Origin: Arthrobacter alkaliphilus
GTDB lineage: Bacteria; Actinomycetota; Actinomycetes; Actinomycetales; Micrococcaceae
Length of the DNA: 64,000 nt
Direction: 5' to 3'
NCBI RefSeq assembly: GCF_021483235.1
Contig: NZ_JAKEEC010000002.1
Span: forward strand, 124,001-188,000
The notes below the pieces were generated by a model that was not told where the DNA came from, made no database searches, and was given only the letters and a program-made list of their open reading frames with translations. Positions 7,825 to 15,688 of this stretch are shown here, in pieces. Numbering within the stretch: the first letter of the stretch is position 1; each line of letters begins with the position of its first letter. The translations under genes were made by a program, and so were the position numbers.

Positions 7825-8524
7825 AGACTTCCCCCTTCGCAGCCGGTAAGCCAATCGGCCCGCTTGAGGGACTGCACTCCGCCGAAATGCTAGCCCCTCG
7901 GATCTTATGAAGCCACCATATGTCGCTCCGCCGTGTTAAACCATTCCGAGGACGGCGGGCGGCCAGCAGCTACGAAACGGGGTCGGAATCGTCGTCAGCC
8001 GTCGCGCCCTTCACTGTCTGCGCGCCCTTCACTGTCTGCTTGTCAAGGAGAGCGCGGGCCTTCTCAAGCCTCTTGCCTAGCCCAATCGAAGCTTTGGAGT
8101 TCGGGAAGCATTTCAAGGTCCGGCCCGCGATTCCACGTCTTGCTGACCACGCCGCTGGGTGGCTTGCGGACGATCGTGACCGGACCCCCGGACCTAGAGC
8201 GTTTCACTTTTCACAAGCCGTTCCAAGTTAAGTGGTAGTTAAGTGGTCTGGCTCTCAAGGCAGGTAGAAAGAAGACTGGTGATGCCCGGTCTACTCCAAG
8301 GAAACAGGTGGGATTCACTCAGGTAGACAGAGGCCGAACTTCCTAGTCTGAGCTTGTTCTACTTCGCCCCAATTACAAGGTGGGGCCGCTTCTTCTCACT
8401 CGCGCCCGGGGGGTGGGCGTTCTTACGGCATGTTTTTGGTTCTCCGTCTCTCTTCCGTAAAAACTTCGCTGAGAGGGCGTTGACGTGCCTGATCCAGGCA
8501 GACCAAAAAGAAAGAAGAGACAAC
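7825..8524. other. Gene-poor stretch of the element with an 18-bp tandem repeat
   Basis: About 700 bases between the divergent lipoprotein gene (minus) and secreted-protein gene (plus). Open frames at 7920-8238 lack coding character and ribosome sites, so I do not call them. The stretch holds the tandem repeat at 8004-8039 and a short AAGTGGT repetition near 8228-8248. It probably contains the promoters of both flanking genes, but no confident -35/-10 pair was identified. Confidence 0.5.
8004..8039. repeat. Two exact 18-bp tandem copies
   Basis: GCGCCCTTCACTGTCTGC occurs at 8004-8021 and immediately again at 8022-8039. It lies outside any supported gene and may be a simple duplication or a paired protein-binding site. 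Confidence 0.7.
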
Positions 8525-8971
8525 ATGTTTACGATCAAAACCCTTGTGCGCACGGGCGCAGCCCTTGGTGCTACCGCGGCATTAGCTTTCGGAGCCTCCC
8601 CTGCGATGGCAGACGGCAACGGAGCCACTGTGATCAACCAGTCAGGCTGTCAGGCTTATGGTTGGGTAACTGTATGCGGAACCCAGCATTCCGAGGGCAA
8701 CGTCGTAACCACTCCGAGCGGCAACACTAACTTTGAGGGCAACGGCAAATTCACCTATACAGTTACCTTCACCGGAGGCGTCAGCTATACGAGCACAGGC
8801 TCTTTCCACTACCACGAGCTGATCAAACCAGGCGGTGTACAGGAATTCAGCGATCACTATCACGATACAGTCACGGTCAGCGGATACGGCACGTGCACTT
8901 ACTCAGTTGATCTTCACTACGCAAACGGGCAGTACCAGTTTCACAACTTCAACTACGCCTGCACACCCTGA
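8525..8971 (+). CDS. Small secreted protein
   Basis: A 148-residue protein starting at ATG 8525 after AAGAAAGAAGAGAC. The N-terminus MFTIKTLVRTGAALGATAAL, ending ASPAMA before DGNG, is a Sec signal peptide with an AxA cleavage site. The mature part of about 115 residues is rich in Thr, Ser, Gly, Tyr and His (FHYHELIKPGG, FSDHYHDTVTVSG) with four cysteines (QSGCQ, VTVCGT, YGTCTY, NYACTP), suggesting a disulphide-stabilised beta fold. The family is not recognised. It lies in the surface-cargo part of the element and is followed by a terminator-like hairpin. Confidence 0.7.
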   Translation: MFTIKTLVRTGAALGATAALAFGASPAMADGNGATVINQSGCQAYGWVTVCGTQHSEGNVVTTPSGNTNFEGNGKFTYTVTFTGGVSYTSTGSFHYHELIKPGGVQEFSDHYHDTVTVSGYGTCTYSVDLHYANGQYQFHNFNYACTP

Positions 8972-9399
8972 CTGCGGACTCAGCGCATGAATCGAGTAGG
9001 ACGGTCTTTCATGGGGGCTGGAAGCCGTTCTACTCGATATACAAAGGGGACTGCCCCGGCTTTTGTTGACTCGGGGTCTTAGCCTACGAAGGTCGGCGTA
9101 TTTCTTTCCAGAATCATCCTTATCCTGGTCGGCTCCGCGACTCATCACTGTTTGTGATTGTCGGATTCTGCGCAATCGGGCTGATCCTATCGCGGTCCAT
9201 TTAGCCGTGTATCGGGCGCTCGTGAAGATTGACGCTCTACGTGTGCCCGCAGCGACGGCGTCCGAGTCTGAGCGGTACCGATGAAAGAGCCAGGCAGCCG
9301 GAAGCGGAGGCGTGGTTCTGGTGGGTCGGCGGAGCCGCGGAAAGTCGAGCAGCAGTGGCCCAGACCGACAGGGTAAGACTGAAGCGCGCCGAACGAGGC
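8972..9399. other. Non-coding stretch after the secreted-protein gene
   Basis: Apart from the hairpin at 8991-9038 this stretch shows nothing I can support. Short open frames at 9063-9284 and 9229-9486 lack a ribosome site, and the latter runs antisense into the gene at 9400. Confidence 0.4.
8991..9038 (+). terminator. Long-stem hairpin downstream of secreted protein
   Basis: Arms 8991-9004 (ATCGAGTAGGACGG) and 9025-9038 (CCGTTCTACTCGAT) pair over 14 bases with one G-T mismatch and a 20-base loop, starting 20 bases after the stop at 8971. There is no T-tract, so it may be a stability hairpin rather than a strong intrinsic terminator. Confidence 0.5.
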
Positions 9400-10326
9400 T
9401 TAGCTCACGACAACCGAGTCGAACACAAGCGCGCCGCCTTCAGTATGGTAGCTGGCGAGGTAATACAGTTTTTTACCATCGGCTGACGGGACGCCGAGCT
9501 CACTTAAGCGAGGTGAGTCTTTAATGTTCTCGTGTATCGTCGTTGTGATGCGTACCTGACCCTCGGATGTTGTACCGGCTGAGAGTTCAATTGTGTCCAT
9601 GGACTCTGAAGCGTTGTATTCGACGGGATCTCCGGAAGTCAAGACGCCGCGCACGATGTCATTAGCGTCGATAATTTCATGGTTAGAAATGAATTTCTTG
9701 ACGTCATTATGGGCCGCGGCCTTAGCTTGCCAGTCCTTCCCGAATAGAGCTTCGGCATAAAACGGCGTTTGTTTGGCTGCTAGTTGCGTGGCATACTCTC
9801 GTTGTTGATTTGCCGCGAAACCTGCAGAGTTAAGGTATTCCGGTGTCGACATGCGCTTAGCCGCCATCCCCCAGCTCGTGATAAGGCCCGCAAACACGCG
9901 GCCTAATTCATCGACGGACAGGCCGGATTTGATCTGAAGCACCGCAACTTTTTCCTTGTCGCTCATAAAAGGATCAAGCGTGGGGACCGTGCCGGGCACC
10001 CCGGTACCCGTAGCCGGTGACGTAGCCGTCGGAGACGCAAGCGACTCAGTGCTCGACGGACTGTTCGAGACGCTCGCGGTCACCACTGCCGCGAGCTGTC
10101 CTCGCGGATTGCCAGGTGCTCCATTGCTCGCCATTACAATCACGGCCCCGAGTGCCAAGAGTCCGACAAGCGCGGCGGCCACGATCATCCACAAGCGACG
10201 TGAAACGCGGGTCTTCTGTACGGGCACCGCGACGGCCGGGCTATCGTCCGCACTGCGCTCGCCGGCACCCGAAACTCCGACTGGGCCAATACGGTCTGTA
10301 CGATCTGGATGCTTTTCCAGTGACAT
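9400..10326 (-). CDS. Membrane-anchored extracellular protein of unknown function
   Basis: A 308-residue protein with a polar N-terminus, one membrane helix at about residues 46-66 (LWMIVAAALVGLLALGAVIV), a Ser/Thr/Pro linker and an outer domain of about 190 residues. The helix with basic residues in front (KTRVSRR) predicts N-in topology. The start is supported by AAGGA upstream. The overall plan (anchor, low-complexity linker, similar-sized helical then beta outer domain) resembles the lipoprotein encoded at 10619, so the two may be distant relatives or partners. No family is recognised. Confidence 0.65.
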   Translation of the reverse strand: MSLEKHPDRTDRIGPVGVSGAGERSADDSPAVAVPVQKTRVSRRLWMIVAAALVGLLALGAVIVMASNGAPGNPRGQLAAVVTASVSNSPSSTESLASPTATSPATGTGVPGTVPTLDPFMSDKEKVAVLQIKSGLSVDELGRVFAGLITSWGMAAKRMSTPEYLNSAGFAANQQREYATQLAAKQTPFYAEALFGKDWQAKAAAHNDVKKFISNHEIIDANDIVRGVLTSGDPVEYNASESMDTIELSAGTTSEGQVRITTTIHENIKDSPRLSELGVPSADGKKLYYLASYHTEGGALVFDSVVVS

Positions 10327-10618
10327 GGATTAATCCTTGCGCGCCTCAATGAGCATGTGAGAGCCAGCGGAGACCATGGCAAATCACTCTGACAACGGAA
10401 AGAATAGCGCATAGAAAAACACCGGCGGACACCTAACCGCAACATGGCGGCGGCAGAGAGCCGCCGCTACGCCCGCGAGCCTTCAGCTTTAGCAGGCGTA
10501 GGACCATCTACGAGCAGCAGGTTGATCATATGCTCATGACTGAGGTCTCACCTTTGCGCGTTGTCCAACAACACTAGCGGGACCCGAGCCCACCCGGGCG
10601 ACCGACGAAAAGCAGCGG

Positions 10619-11395
10619 CTAACGTCCCGCTTCTCCCGCTACAATCCACCGATGGTTCATAGAATTGAGCATAAAGGAGATCCGAGAGTTAGGGAATGTC
10701 TTTGTACCTATCTTGCGTGAGTCGCGAGCTGCACTAGGTACCTGTGCTGAATTGTCGGCGACCGTCTGTGTACCTCGCACAGTGAACGAGCTTGCAGTTT
10801 TCTCGACGACATCAGTAATCGCAAACGAGTTAGTAAGTTTATAAGGAACCTCACCTGCATTAATGGAGTTAATCCAGAGGCTCTTTACGATAACATCATT
10901 GGCGGCGTATTGTTCTCCGAGCCCACCCTTCTCTTGTGCTGCTGATACATATAGCCCTTCCATCAGAGCCTTTGTATAGAGATCGGTTGCCCAGGCATTC
11001 CATCCGATATAAACGCCATCCCGGGATTTATATGAGGAATGCGCCGTTCGCGCATCGAGACTATTGCCATCTGCGTAATATTTATTGATTCGTTCCATGA
11101 ATGCAGCAGTAACCTGCTCTGGAGTTTTGTATTGATTTGCATCAATGGCGTAGGACTCTACTATCGCTTTGTATTCCGCGTCAGTAATACCGAATTCGCT
11201 CAGAGGACCCGCTGGTTGGATGGTGGCCTGACTCGGAGTCATCGGAGGCGCCGTAGCTGAAGGAGTGAAGGTCGAGACACCCGTGCTTGGGTTGGCCGGC
11301 GCGGACGTGCCTGATGCTGGACTCCCACACGCCGTTAGCGTCGATAGGGCGACGACGATACCGACAACAGCTGCCGTTTTGCGAAACAACATCAT
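10619..11395 (-). CDS. Putative lipoprotein, AT-rich gene
   Basis: A 258-residue product with signal MLFRKTAAVVGIVVALSTLT leading to the lipobox Cys of ACGSPASG, a Ser/Thr/Pro linker, and an outer domain (EQVTAAFMERINKYYADGNS, WNAWATDLYTKALMEG). The gene starts ATGATG after TTGGGGG. Its outer-domain coding sequence is visibly richer in A and T, with codons such as ATA, TTA and AAT, than the surrounding high-GC DNA, a sign of recent acquisition from another source. The function is unknown. The domain of helices followed by strands could be NTF2-like, but this is only an impression. Confidence 0.65.
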   Translation of the reverse strand: MMLFRKTAAVVGIVVALSTLTACGSPASGTSAPANPSTGVSTFTPSATAPPMTPSQATIQPAGPLSEFGITDAEYKAIVESYAIDANQYKTPEQVTAAFMERINKYYADGNSLDARTAHSSYKSRDGVYIGWNAWATDLYTKALMEGLYVSAAQEKGGLGEQYAANDVIVKSLWINSINAGEVPYKLTNSFAITDVVEKTASSFTVRGTQTVADNSAQVPSAARDSRKIGTKTFPNSRISFMLNSMNHRWIVAGEAGR

Positions 11396-11546
11396 CCCCC
11401 AATGCGATGGTCATGTATGGCGCCAGAGGCAGACTACCACAAGGGAAATCGCATCACGGTGAACCCCCTGACTCCATATGAGCTGCTCGCTGATGCCGAT
11501 CCACGCGAGATTCCCACCGAGCCGCACAGGCGCCTTAAGTGACCAG

Positions 11547-12242
11547 CTATGCGTCGACGAGGATGCGCTGGGATTCGATGACGCGCTTCACTGTTGCCGC
11601 GTACCAAGCCTTGCCGCCGTGAGCCGTGGGGACATTCCTCTCATTCAAGCTCTTGGCGATGGCGTTCATCGATATACCGCTCGCAAAGTCAGCGCGGATC
11701 GCCGTCACTACATCCTCGGGAAGAACGGGAAGTCTCCCGAAGCGAACTTTGCGCCCGTCCTTGGTTACGCCGTCGGCTTTGAGCCGGGAGATGTTCTCGC
11801 TGACGCGCTCGCTGATGAGTTCCCGCTCGAATTGCGCGGTTGAGGCCACGATATTGGCGGTTAGACGCCCTGTTGGGGTGCTTGTGTCCATGTTCTGAGT
11901 GATCAGGACAATGCCCCACCCCTTCCGGCTGGCTCGCTCCATCAGTCCAGCGAAGTCAACGACGCTGCGGCTCACCCGGTCTAGGCGGATCGCCATGAGG
12001 AAGTCTGCCTCGCCCGCGTCCAAGCGTTCAAGCGCTGCGATGAGGCCGGGCCTGTTCATGTTCTTGGCGCTGAGGCCTTCATCTGCCACGACCTCGACGT
12101 CCCAGCCGCGACGCTCGGCTTCTGCCAACAGTGCGGCCCGCTGCGTCTCCAACGATGCGCCGTAATCTGCCTGCCGCGCCGTCGAAACTCTTAGATACGC
12201 GAGCGCCAGGGGCTTGATGCGGGGGGCGGTTTTGGAGGACAT
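11547..12242 (-). CDS. Serine recombinase (resolvase/invertase family), second recombinase of the element
   Basis: A 231-residue protein with a resolvase catalytic domain: ALAYLRVSTARQADYGASLE contains the nucleophilic Ser (about residue 20) and MAIRLDRVSRSVVDFAGL the conserved Arg pair. The C-terminal part (ISMNAIAKSLNERNVPTAHG, WYAATVKRVIES) is an HTH resembling the start of the large-recombinase domain. At 231 residues it is too short to be a complete large serine integrase and near the size of resolvases. It lacks a zinc ribbon. The start at 12242 is preceded by GGATGGGG and by a 32-bp palindrome at 12251-12282. It may resolve multimers, invert DNA or be a remnant of a second integrated unit. 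Confidence 0.85.
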   Translation of the reverse strand: MSSKTAPRIKPLALAYLRVSTARQADYGASLETQRAALLAEAERRGWDVEVVADEGLSAKNMNRPGLIAALERLDAGEADFLMAIRLDRVSRSVVDFAGLMERASRKGWGIVLITQNMDTSTPTGRLTANIVASTAQFERELISERVSENISRLKADGVTKDGRKVRFGRLPVLPEDVVTAIRADFASGISMNAIAKSLNERNVPTAHGGKAWYAATVKRVIESQRILVDA

Positions 12243-12250
12243 GGCCCCAT

Positions 12251-12282
12251 CCTATATACAAAAGAACTCTTTTGTATATAGG
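12251..12282. promoter_or_regulatory. 32-bp palindrome at the promoter of the serine recombinase
   Basis: Arms 12251-12265 (CCTATATACAAAAGA) and 12268-12282 (TCTTTTGTATATAGG) are exact inverse copies, separated only by AC at 12266-12267. It ends 9 bases upstream of the recombinase ATG at 12242 and is strongly A/T rich in a GC-rich region. The perfect dyad around a 2-base centre fits a serine-recombinase crossover or binding site, or an autoregulatory operator covering a TATATA -10 box. Confidence 0.75.
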
Positions 12283-12442
12283 CGCCTCGAACAAACACCA
12301 AGTGTGGTGTTGGAGTGCCGCCCTCAGTGAGGTAGTAGAAGACTGGACTCTTCGCCCGGGCCTTCTTGTCGCCTGAACCGGTTGATAACCCGCCCGTCAG
12401 CAACGCGCATGAATCGGTAGAAAGCCTCGGGTCGGTGCTGTC

Positions 12443-12508
12443 GAAACAAGTAGAGTCCGCCCTTGAAACGAGTAGAGTCCGCTCTTGAGATAAGTGGCAC
12501 CCACTCTA
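12443..12508. repeat. Three tandem 22-bp repeats, third degenerate
   Basis: Units at 12443-12464 and 12465-12486 differ at two positions (GAAAC[A/G]AGTAGAGTCCGC[C/T]CTT). A weaker third copy at 12487-12508 keeps the AAGTG and CTCT parts. They lie upstream of the deacetylase gene and may be protein-binding sites or a remnant of a mobile-element end. Confidence 0.6.
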
Positions 12509-12717
12509 GCTGGGTTAAGTTCGGCACCGTAGGTTCGCTTTGTCTAGCTGCCCAGGGGGCACGCGACGCTCCCTACGATCCTAGCGGGAGCCGAGGCTTT
12601 GAACCGCGCCTGACGTTGATGTGTGATCGGTCCTCACCGTCTCAAGTCGCGCCGTCCGGCAGCCGCGACAGGTATCGATATATGAAAGTTGACCCCGATC
12701 TACGATTGGATACGGCG

Positions 12718-14118
12718 ATGAAATGGACAAACCCAGGATGGAAGGGCAGCGCCACGACATCCCACACAATCAGAACACCCCGGTGGTTCCGTTCCACCGC
12801 CGTGGGCAGCGTCGTGCTGCTGGTAGCGGGCATGCTCTTCGGGATCGCTGCCGCGGCACCCGCACATGCCGCGGCCGGTACGATCGTTTCATTGACCTTC
12901 GATGACAATAACGCCGACCAGCTAGCGGCCGAACAGACCATGAAATCCCTCGGGCTCACCGGCACCTTCTACACCGTCTCCGGGTGGGTCGACCAGCCCG
13001 GCTACCTCACGCAAGCCAACCTGCAGCAGATGGCGGCCGACGGCAACGAGATCGGCGGCCATACAGTTACGCACCCCGACCTCGTCAACCTCCCCGCGGA
13101 CGAAGCGACACGGCAGATCTGCAACGGTCGGGTCGCCCTGACCAATATGGGCTTCAAGGTCACCAGCTTTGCCTACCCCTTCGCCTCCCAGGATCCCAAC
13201 ACCCAGGCCATCGTGCAGAAGTGCGGATTCAACAGCGCACGCGGGCTCGGTGACCTGCAAAGCAAGGATCCGGCCTCGGCAGGATTGCCTGCCGCCGAAA
13301 CCATTCCGCCAGCCAACCCCTACGACACCGCAGCCCCCTCCCAAGTGGACAGCACCTGGACCCTGCAGGACCTGCAAAACACCGTCACCAACGCCCAAGC
13401 CAGCGGCGGCGGCTGGGTACAACTGACCTTCCACCGCATCGCAACGGGCACCGACCCCACCCTGACCATCAGCCCCGACTTGTTTAACCAGTTCGCCCAA
13501 TGGTTGGCCGACCAGAAGGCCGGCGGCGGGGTCGACGTCCGGACCGTGGACCAGGTTATCGGCGGAACCGTCCAGCCCGTCGTGTCCGGTCCCGATGTAC
13601 CCGCCCCGGCGCCCGGGGCCAACATGATCCAGAACCCCGGTCTGGAGACCCTCGTCAACGGTATCCCGCAGTGCTGGGCCGCCGGCGGGTACGGCACGAA
13701 CACGCCCACGTTCGCCGTCGTCAACCCGGGCCACACCGGCGCGAATGCCGAACAGCTCACCATGACCAACTACGTCGATGGCGACGCGAAACTCCTGCCC
13801 GCCTTGGACCTGGGCGGATGCTCTCCGCCGGGTACCGTCGGCCACACCTACCAACTCAAAGCCTGGTACAACTCGACCGCCCCCACCCAGTTCGAGCTCT
13901 ACTACCGCACCGGCACCGGATACTGGCAATACTGGACCGCCAGTCCCCTGTTCAATGCTTCCACAGCCTGGACCCAGATCACCTGGACCACCCCTGCCTT
14001 GCCCGCCGGCGCCTCCGGCATCAGCTGGGGCCTGAACATCCAAACCAACGGCACGATCACGACCGACGATTACGAAATGTACGACACCGCCGACATCGCG
14101 CCACCTCCGACCCCGTAA
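12718..14118 (+). CDS. Secreted polysaccharide deacetylase (NodB) with C-terminal carbohydrate-binding-like domain
   Basis: A 466-residue protein from the ATG at 12718 (ATG 12682 also possible). A signal peptide (STAVGSVVLLVAGMLFGIAA, then AHA) is followed by a NodB domain with TFDD at residues 60-63, the metal-binding GGHTVTHPD and FAYPFA motifs, then from about residue 300 a jelly-roll-like module beginning MIQNPGLETL, and a Pro-rich end. Such enzymes remove N- or O-acetyl groups from surface glycans. It is clearly a paralogue of the chromosomal gene at 21771-24317, which has the same two domains plus three LDTR repeats; here the protein stops where those repeats would begin. It is the only clear enzyme among the element's surface cargo. 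Confidence 0.85.
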   Translation: MKWTNPGWKGSATTSHTIRTPRWFRSTAVGSVVLLVAGMLFGIAAAAPAHAAAGTIVSLTFDDNNADQLAAEQTMKSLGLTGTFYTVSGWVDQPGYLTQANLQQMAADGNEIGGHTVTHPDLVNLPADEATRQICNGRVALTNMGFKVTSFAYPFASQDPNTQAIVQKCGFNSARGLGDLQSKDPASAGLPAAETIPPANPYDTAAPSQVDSTWTLQDLQNTVTNAQASGGGWVQLTFHRIATGTDPTLTISPDLFNQFAQWLADQKAGGGVDVRTVDQVIGGTVQPVVSGPDVPAPAPGANMIQNPGLETLVNGIPQCWAAGGYGTNTPTFAVVNPGHTGANAEQLTMTNYVDGDAKLLPALDLGGCSPPGTVGHTYQLKAWYNSTAPTQFELYYRTGTGYWQYWTASPLFNASTAWTQITWTTPALPAGASGISWGLNIQTNGTITTDDYEMYDTADIAPPPTP

Positions 14119-14169
14119 CTCCCGCACGCTTTTGAATAGACTCATCAGTGAGATCTACAAGCGAGGCAT

Positions 14170-14208
14170 CCAAAGGGCCGCTTCCGATCATAGAAAGCGG
14201 CTCTTTGG
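14170..14208 (+). terminator. Hairpin terminator after the deacetylase gene
   Basis: Arms 14170-14183 (CCAAAGGGCCGCTT) and 14195-14208 (AAGCGGCTCTTTGG) pair with one G-T mismatch around an 11-base loop, followed by TGTCTTGCTC. It lies about 50 bases after the stop and faces the convergent small gene at 14229. Confidence 0.65.
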
Positions 14209-14228
14209 TGTCTTGCTCTCGCGTTTAG

Positions 14229-14441
14229 TCAGTCAGCGGTGCGAAGCTTCGCCTGTTCTCGGAGCGCGAATGCGGCACCGGCGAGGTAGGCACGTTGGCC
14301 CGGCGTGGCGTCAAGCTCGCCCGAGTCGATCATCGCAAGGATGCCTTCGACCTGCTCAGCCGACTTTCCAGCGACGGAAGGAGGGAGACTCCCGGAGGCG
14401 TCTTCAGACTCGTTGCTGCTCATGGTTCGATTCTCCCGCAT
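14229..14441 (-). CDS. Small hypothetical protein downstream of tail-fibre-like gene
   Basis: Up to 70 residues from the start at 14441; an ATG at 14423 (MSSNESED) is an equally good start. The C-terminal half (SAEQVEGILAMIDSGELDAT, PGQRAYLAGAAFALREQAKL) is predicted to be two helices. Small proteins of this kind often follow tail-fibre genes in actinophages. It lies 38 bases after the 14480-15487 gene on the same strand and shares its transcript by position. The function is not known. Confidence 0.6.
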   Translation of the reverse strand: MRENRTMSSNESEDASGSLPPSVAGKSAEQVEGILAMIDSGELDATPGQRAYLAGAAFALREQAKLRTAD

Positions 14442-14479
14442 GTCGGTTCGTTGGTCATAGATCGGTTCCTCTGGGTTGG

Positions 14480-15487
14480 CTATTTTACGGACGGTGCGCC
14501 TGGTTCCGGCGGAGCGGGTGGCGCGGGCGGTGGCGTGGATTCCTTCGGGCCTTCGACGGTAAAGTCGATCGGTTCGTTGGGGTTCGTTGACTTGCGCACA
14601 GCTTTGACGAGCCAGTCGAACTCCTGCCCCGCGCTGCCGTAGCCGGTGAACTTGCCGTTAGCGATCCTGTCTGCCGACATGGGGACCGTGGCGCGTCCGA
14701 TGGGCGTGAGCTGGATGTTCCGGTTTTCGGGGTAGGTCAGAGCCTCGAAGTACCCGGGCAGGGTGATGACCGCCTGCCCTGTCGAGTCCAGGGTTCCGGA
14801 TCCCCAGTATTCGACACCGTTGTGCGGGGATTCGGTGGAGGCGTGCTTGAGGGACCACCCGGGGGTTGTCGGGTGGTCCATGACAAAGTTCTTCGTGCCC
14901 GAGACGGTAAGGCCGCCGGTCACGAGGATGGGGCCGTTCTGGGCTGTGGTGTAGACACCCGCGGTGCCCGCCCAGTTGCCCAGGTAGAAGGTGCCCGTGT
15001 TGGTGATATTCAGATAGGCAGCGCCCGATCCTGTGCTTCCGTAGACCTTCGCCCACGCCCCGCTGTCCTTAGCGGAGATGACGGCGTTGGAACTGCCGTT
15101 GGTCGAAGTGGAGGGGCCTGCAATGACCAGTTCGTTATAGCTCTGGAAGACCTGCGCTCCCGCGGTTTGGACGCCCCCGCCGTCGAATGTGCGGAAGGCG
15201 AGGATGGGGACGGTGCTTCCTACGCTTCCGCCGGCGGTGAGTGACGCCTGCCCGACATCGCCGACCGCGAAAAGAGTACCCGTGTTCGTATCAAGATGGA
15301 TCACCTCTACGCCCGCCGGGCCGTACAGGTGCAGCCCGTTCAGGTCGGTACTGATGCCCTTGCCGCCGTCCTGACCGGTACTTGCGTTGAGTAGGATTGG
15401 CTGGGTTCCGAGGGCGCGGAGCTGCCGTTCGATGTTGAGGAAGCGCTGGACCAAGCCTTGATCCATGCCGAGGATTGCATTTACCAT
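14480..15487 (-). CDS. Phage minor tail / tail-fibre-like protein
   Basis: A 335-residue protein. The start MVNAILGMDQGLVQRFLNIE forms a short helix, as in tail-fibre N-termini, followed by repeated beta-strand and glycine-rich stretches (GLHLYGPAGVEVIHLDTNTG, YLNITNTGTFYLGNWAGTAG), a segment with HPTTPGWSLKHASTESPHNG similar to trimeric tail-fibre C-domains, and a Pro-rich end. Minor tail proteins of Arthrobacter phages have this pattern. It is the only virion-type gene in the element; no capsid, portal, tape measure or terminase accompanies it. It could alter the host range of a helper phage or be a relic. The assignment is by pattern recognition only. Confidence 0.65.
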   Translation of the reverse strand: MVNAILGMDQGLVQRFLNIERQLRALGTQPILLNASTGQDGGKGISTDLNGLHLYGPAGVEVIHLDTNTGTLFAVGDVGQASLTAGGSVGSTVPILAFRTFDGGGVQTAGAQVFQSYNELVIAGPSTSTNGSSNAVISAKDSGAWAKVYGSTGSGAAYLNITNTGTFYLGNWAGTAGVYTTAQNGPILVTGGLTVSGTKNFVMDHPTTPGWSLKHASTESPHNGVEYWGSGTLDSTGQAVITLPGYFEALTYPENRNIQLTPIGRATVPMSADRIANGKFTGYGSAGQEFDWLVKAVRKSTNPNEPIDFTVEGPKESTPPPAPPAPPEPGAPSVK

Positions 15488-15660
15488 GCGGGGATTTCCT
15501 TAGTGAAGTTGTGTGTTCTTTGAGTTGTGGGAGTGGTTGTGGGGAGGGCTCCCGGTGGGTCAGCACAAATGCTCTCGCGCATGAGGTGGGCTCCGACCTT
15601 TGCGCCGGACGGGGTCAGGGTCAACGCTACTGAAGTCATTTGGGGTCCTAGGAGAGCCAT
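15481..15660 (-). CDS. Possible small gene overlapping the tail-fibre-like gene start
   Basis: ATG at 15660, open for 59 residues to TAA at 15481-15483, overlapping the start of the 14480-15487 gene by 7 bases. The product begins MALLGPQMTSVALTLTPSGA, a plausible start for a small phage tail protein. Overlap of this sort is typical of phage gene order, but the ribosome site is weak and no family is recognised, so the call is tentative. Confidence 0.35.
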   Translation of the reverse strand: MALLGPQMTSVALTLTPSGAKVGAHLMRESICADPPGALPTTTPTTQRTHNFTKEIPAW

Positions 15661-15688
15661 CGAGCCCTGTCGCTGACGTGCGTGATGT

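Noticed and set aside
7920..8238. Two overlapping plus-strand ORFs of about 100 residues
   Set aside because: No ribosome site, a tandem duplication inside, and basic/Ser-rich composition without coding pattern.
12571..12625. A T-arm-like sequence (GGTTCAAA on the minus strand) with nearby inverted bases, suggesting a tRNA 3' end
   Set aside because: The T-stem has a mismatch, no acceptor, D-arm or anticodon arm can be folded around it, and no CCA-adjacent acceptor is found. The element also integrates in cpaF, not in a tRNA gene.
12922..14145. 407-residue minus-strand ORF
   Set aside because: Gly/Val-rich shadow of the deacetylase gene, which has signal peptide and NodB motifs on the plus strand.
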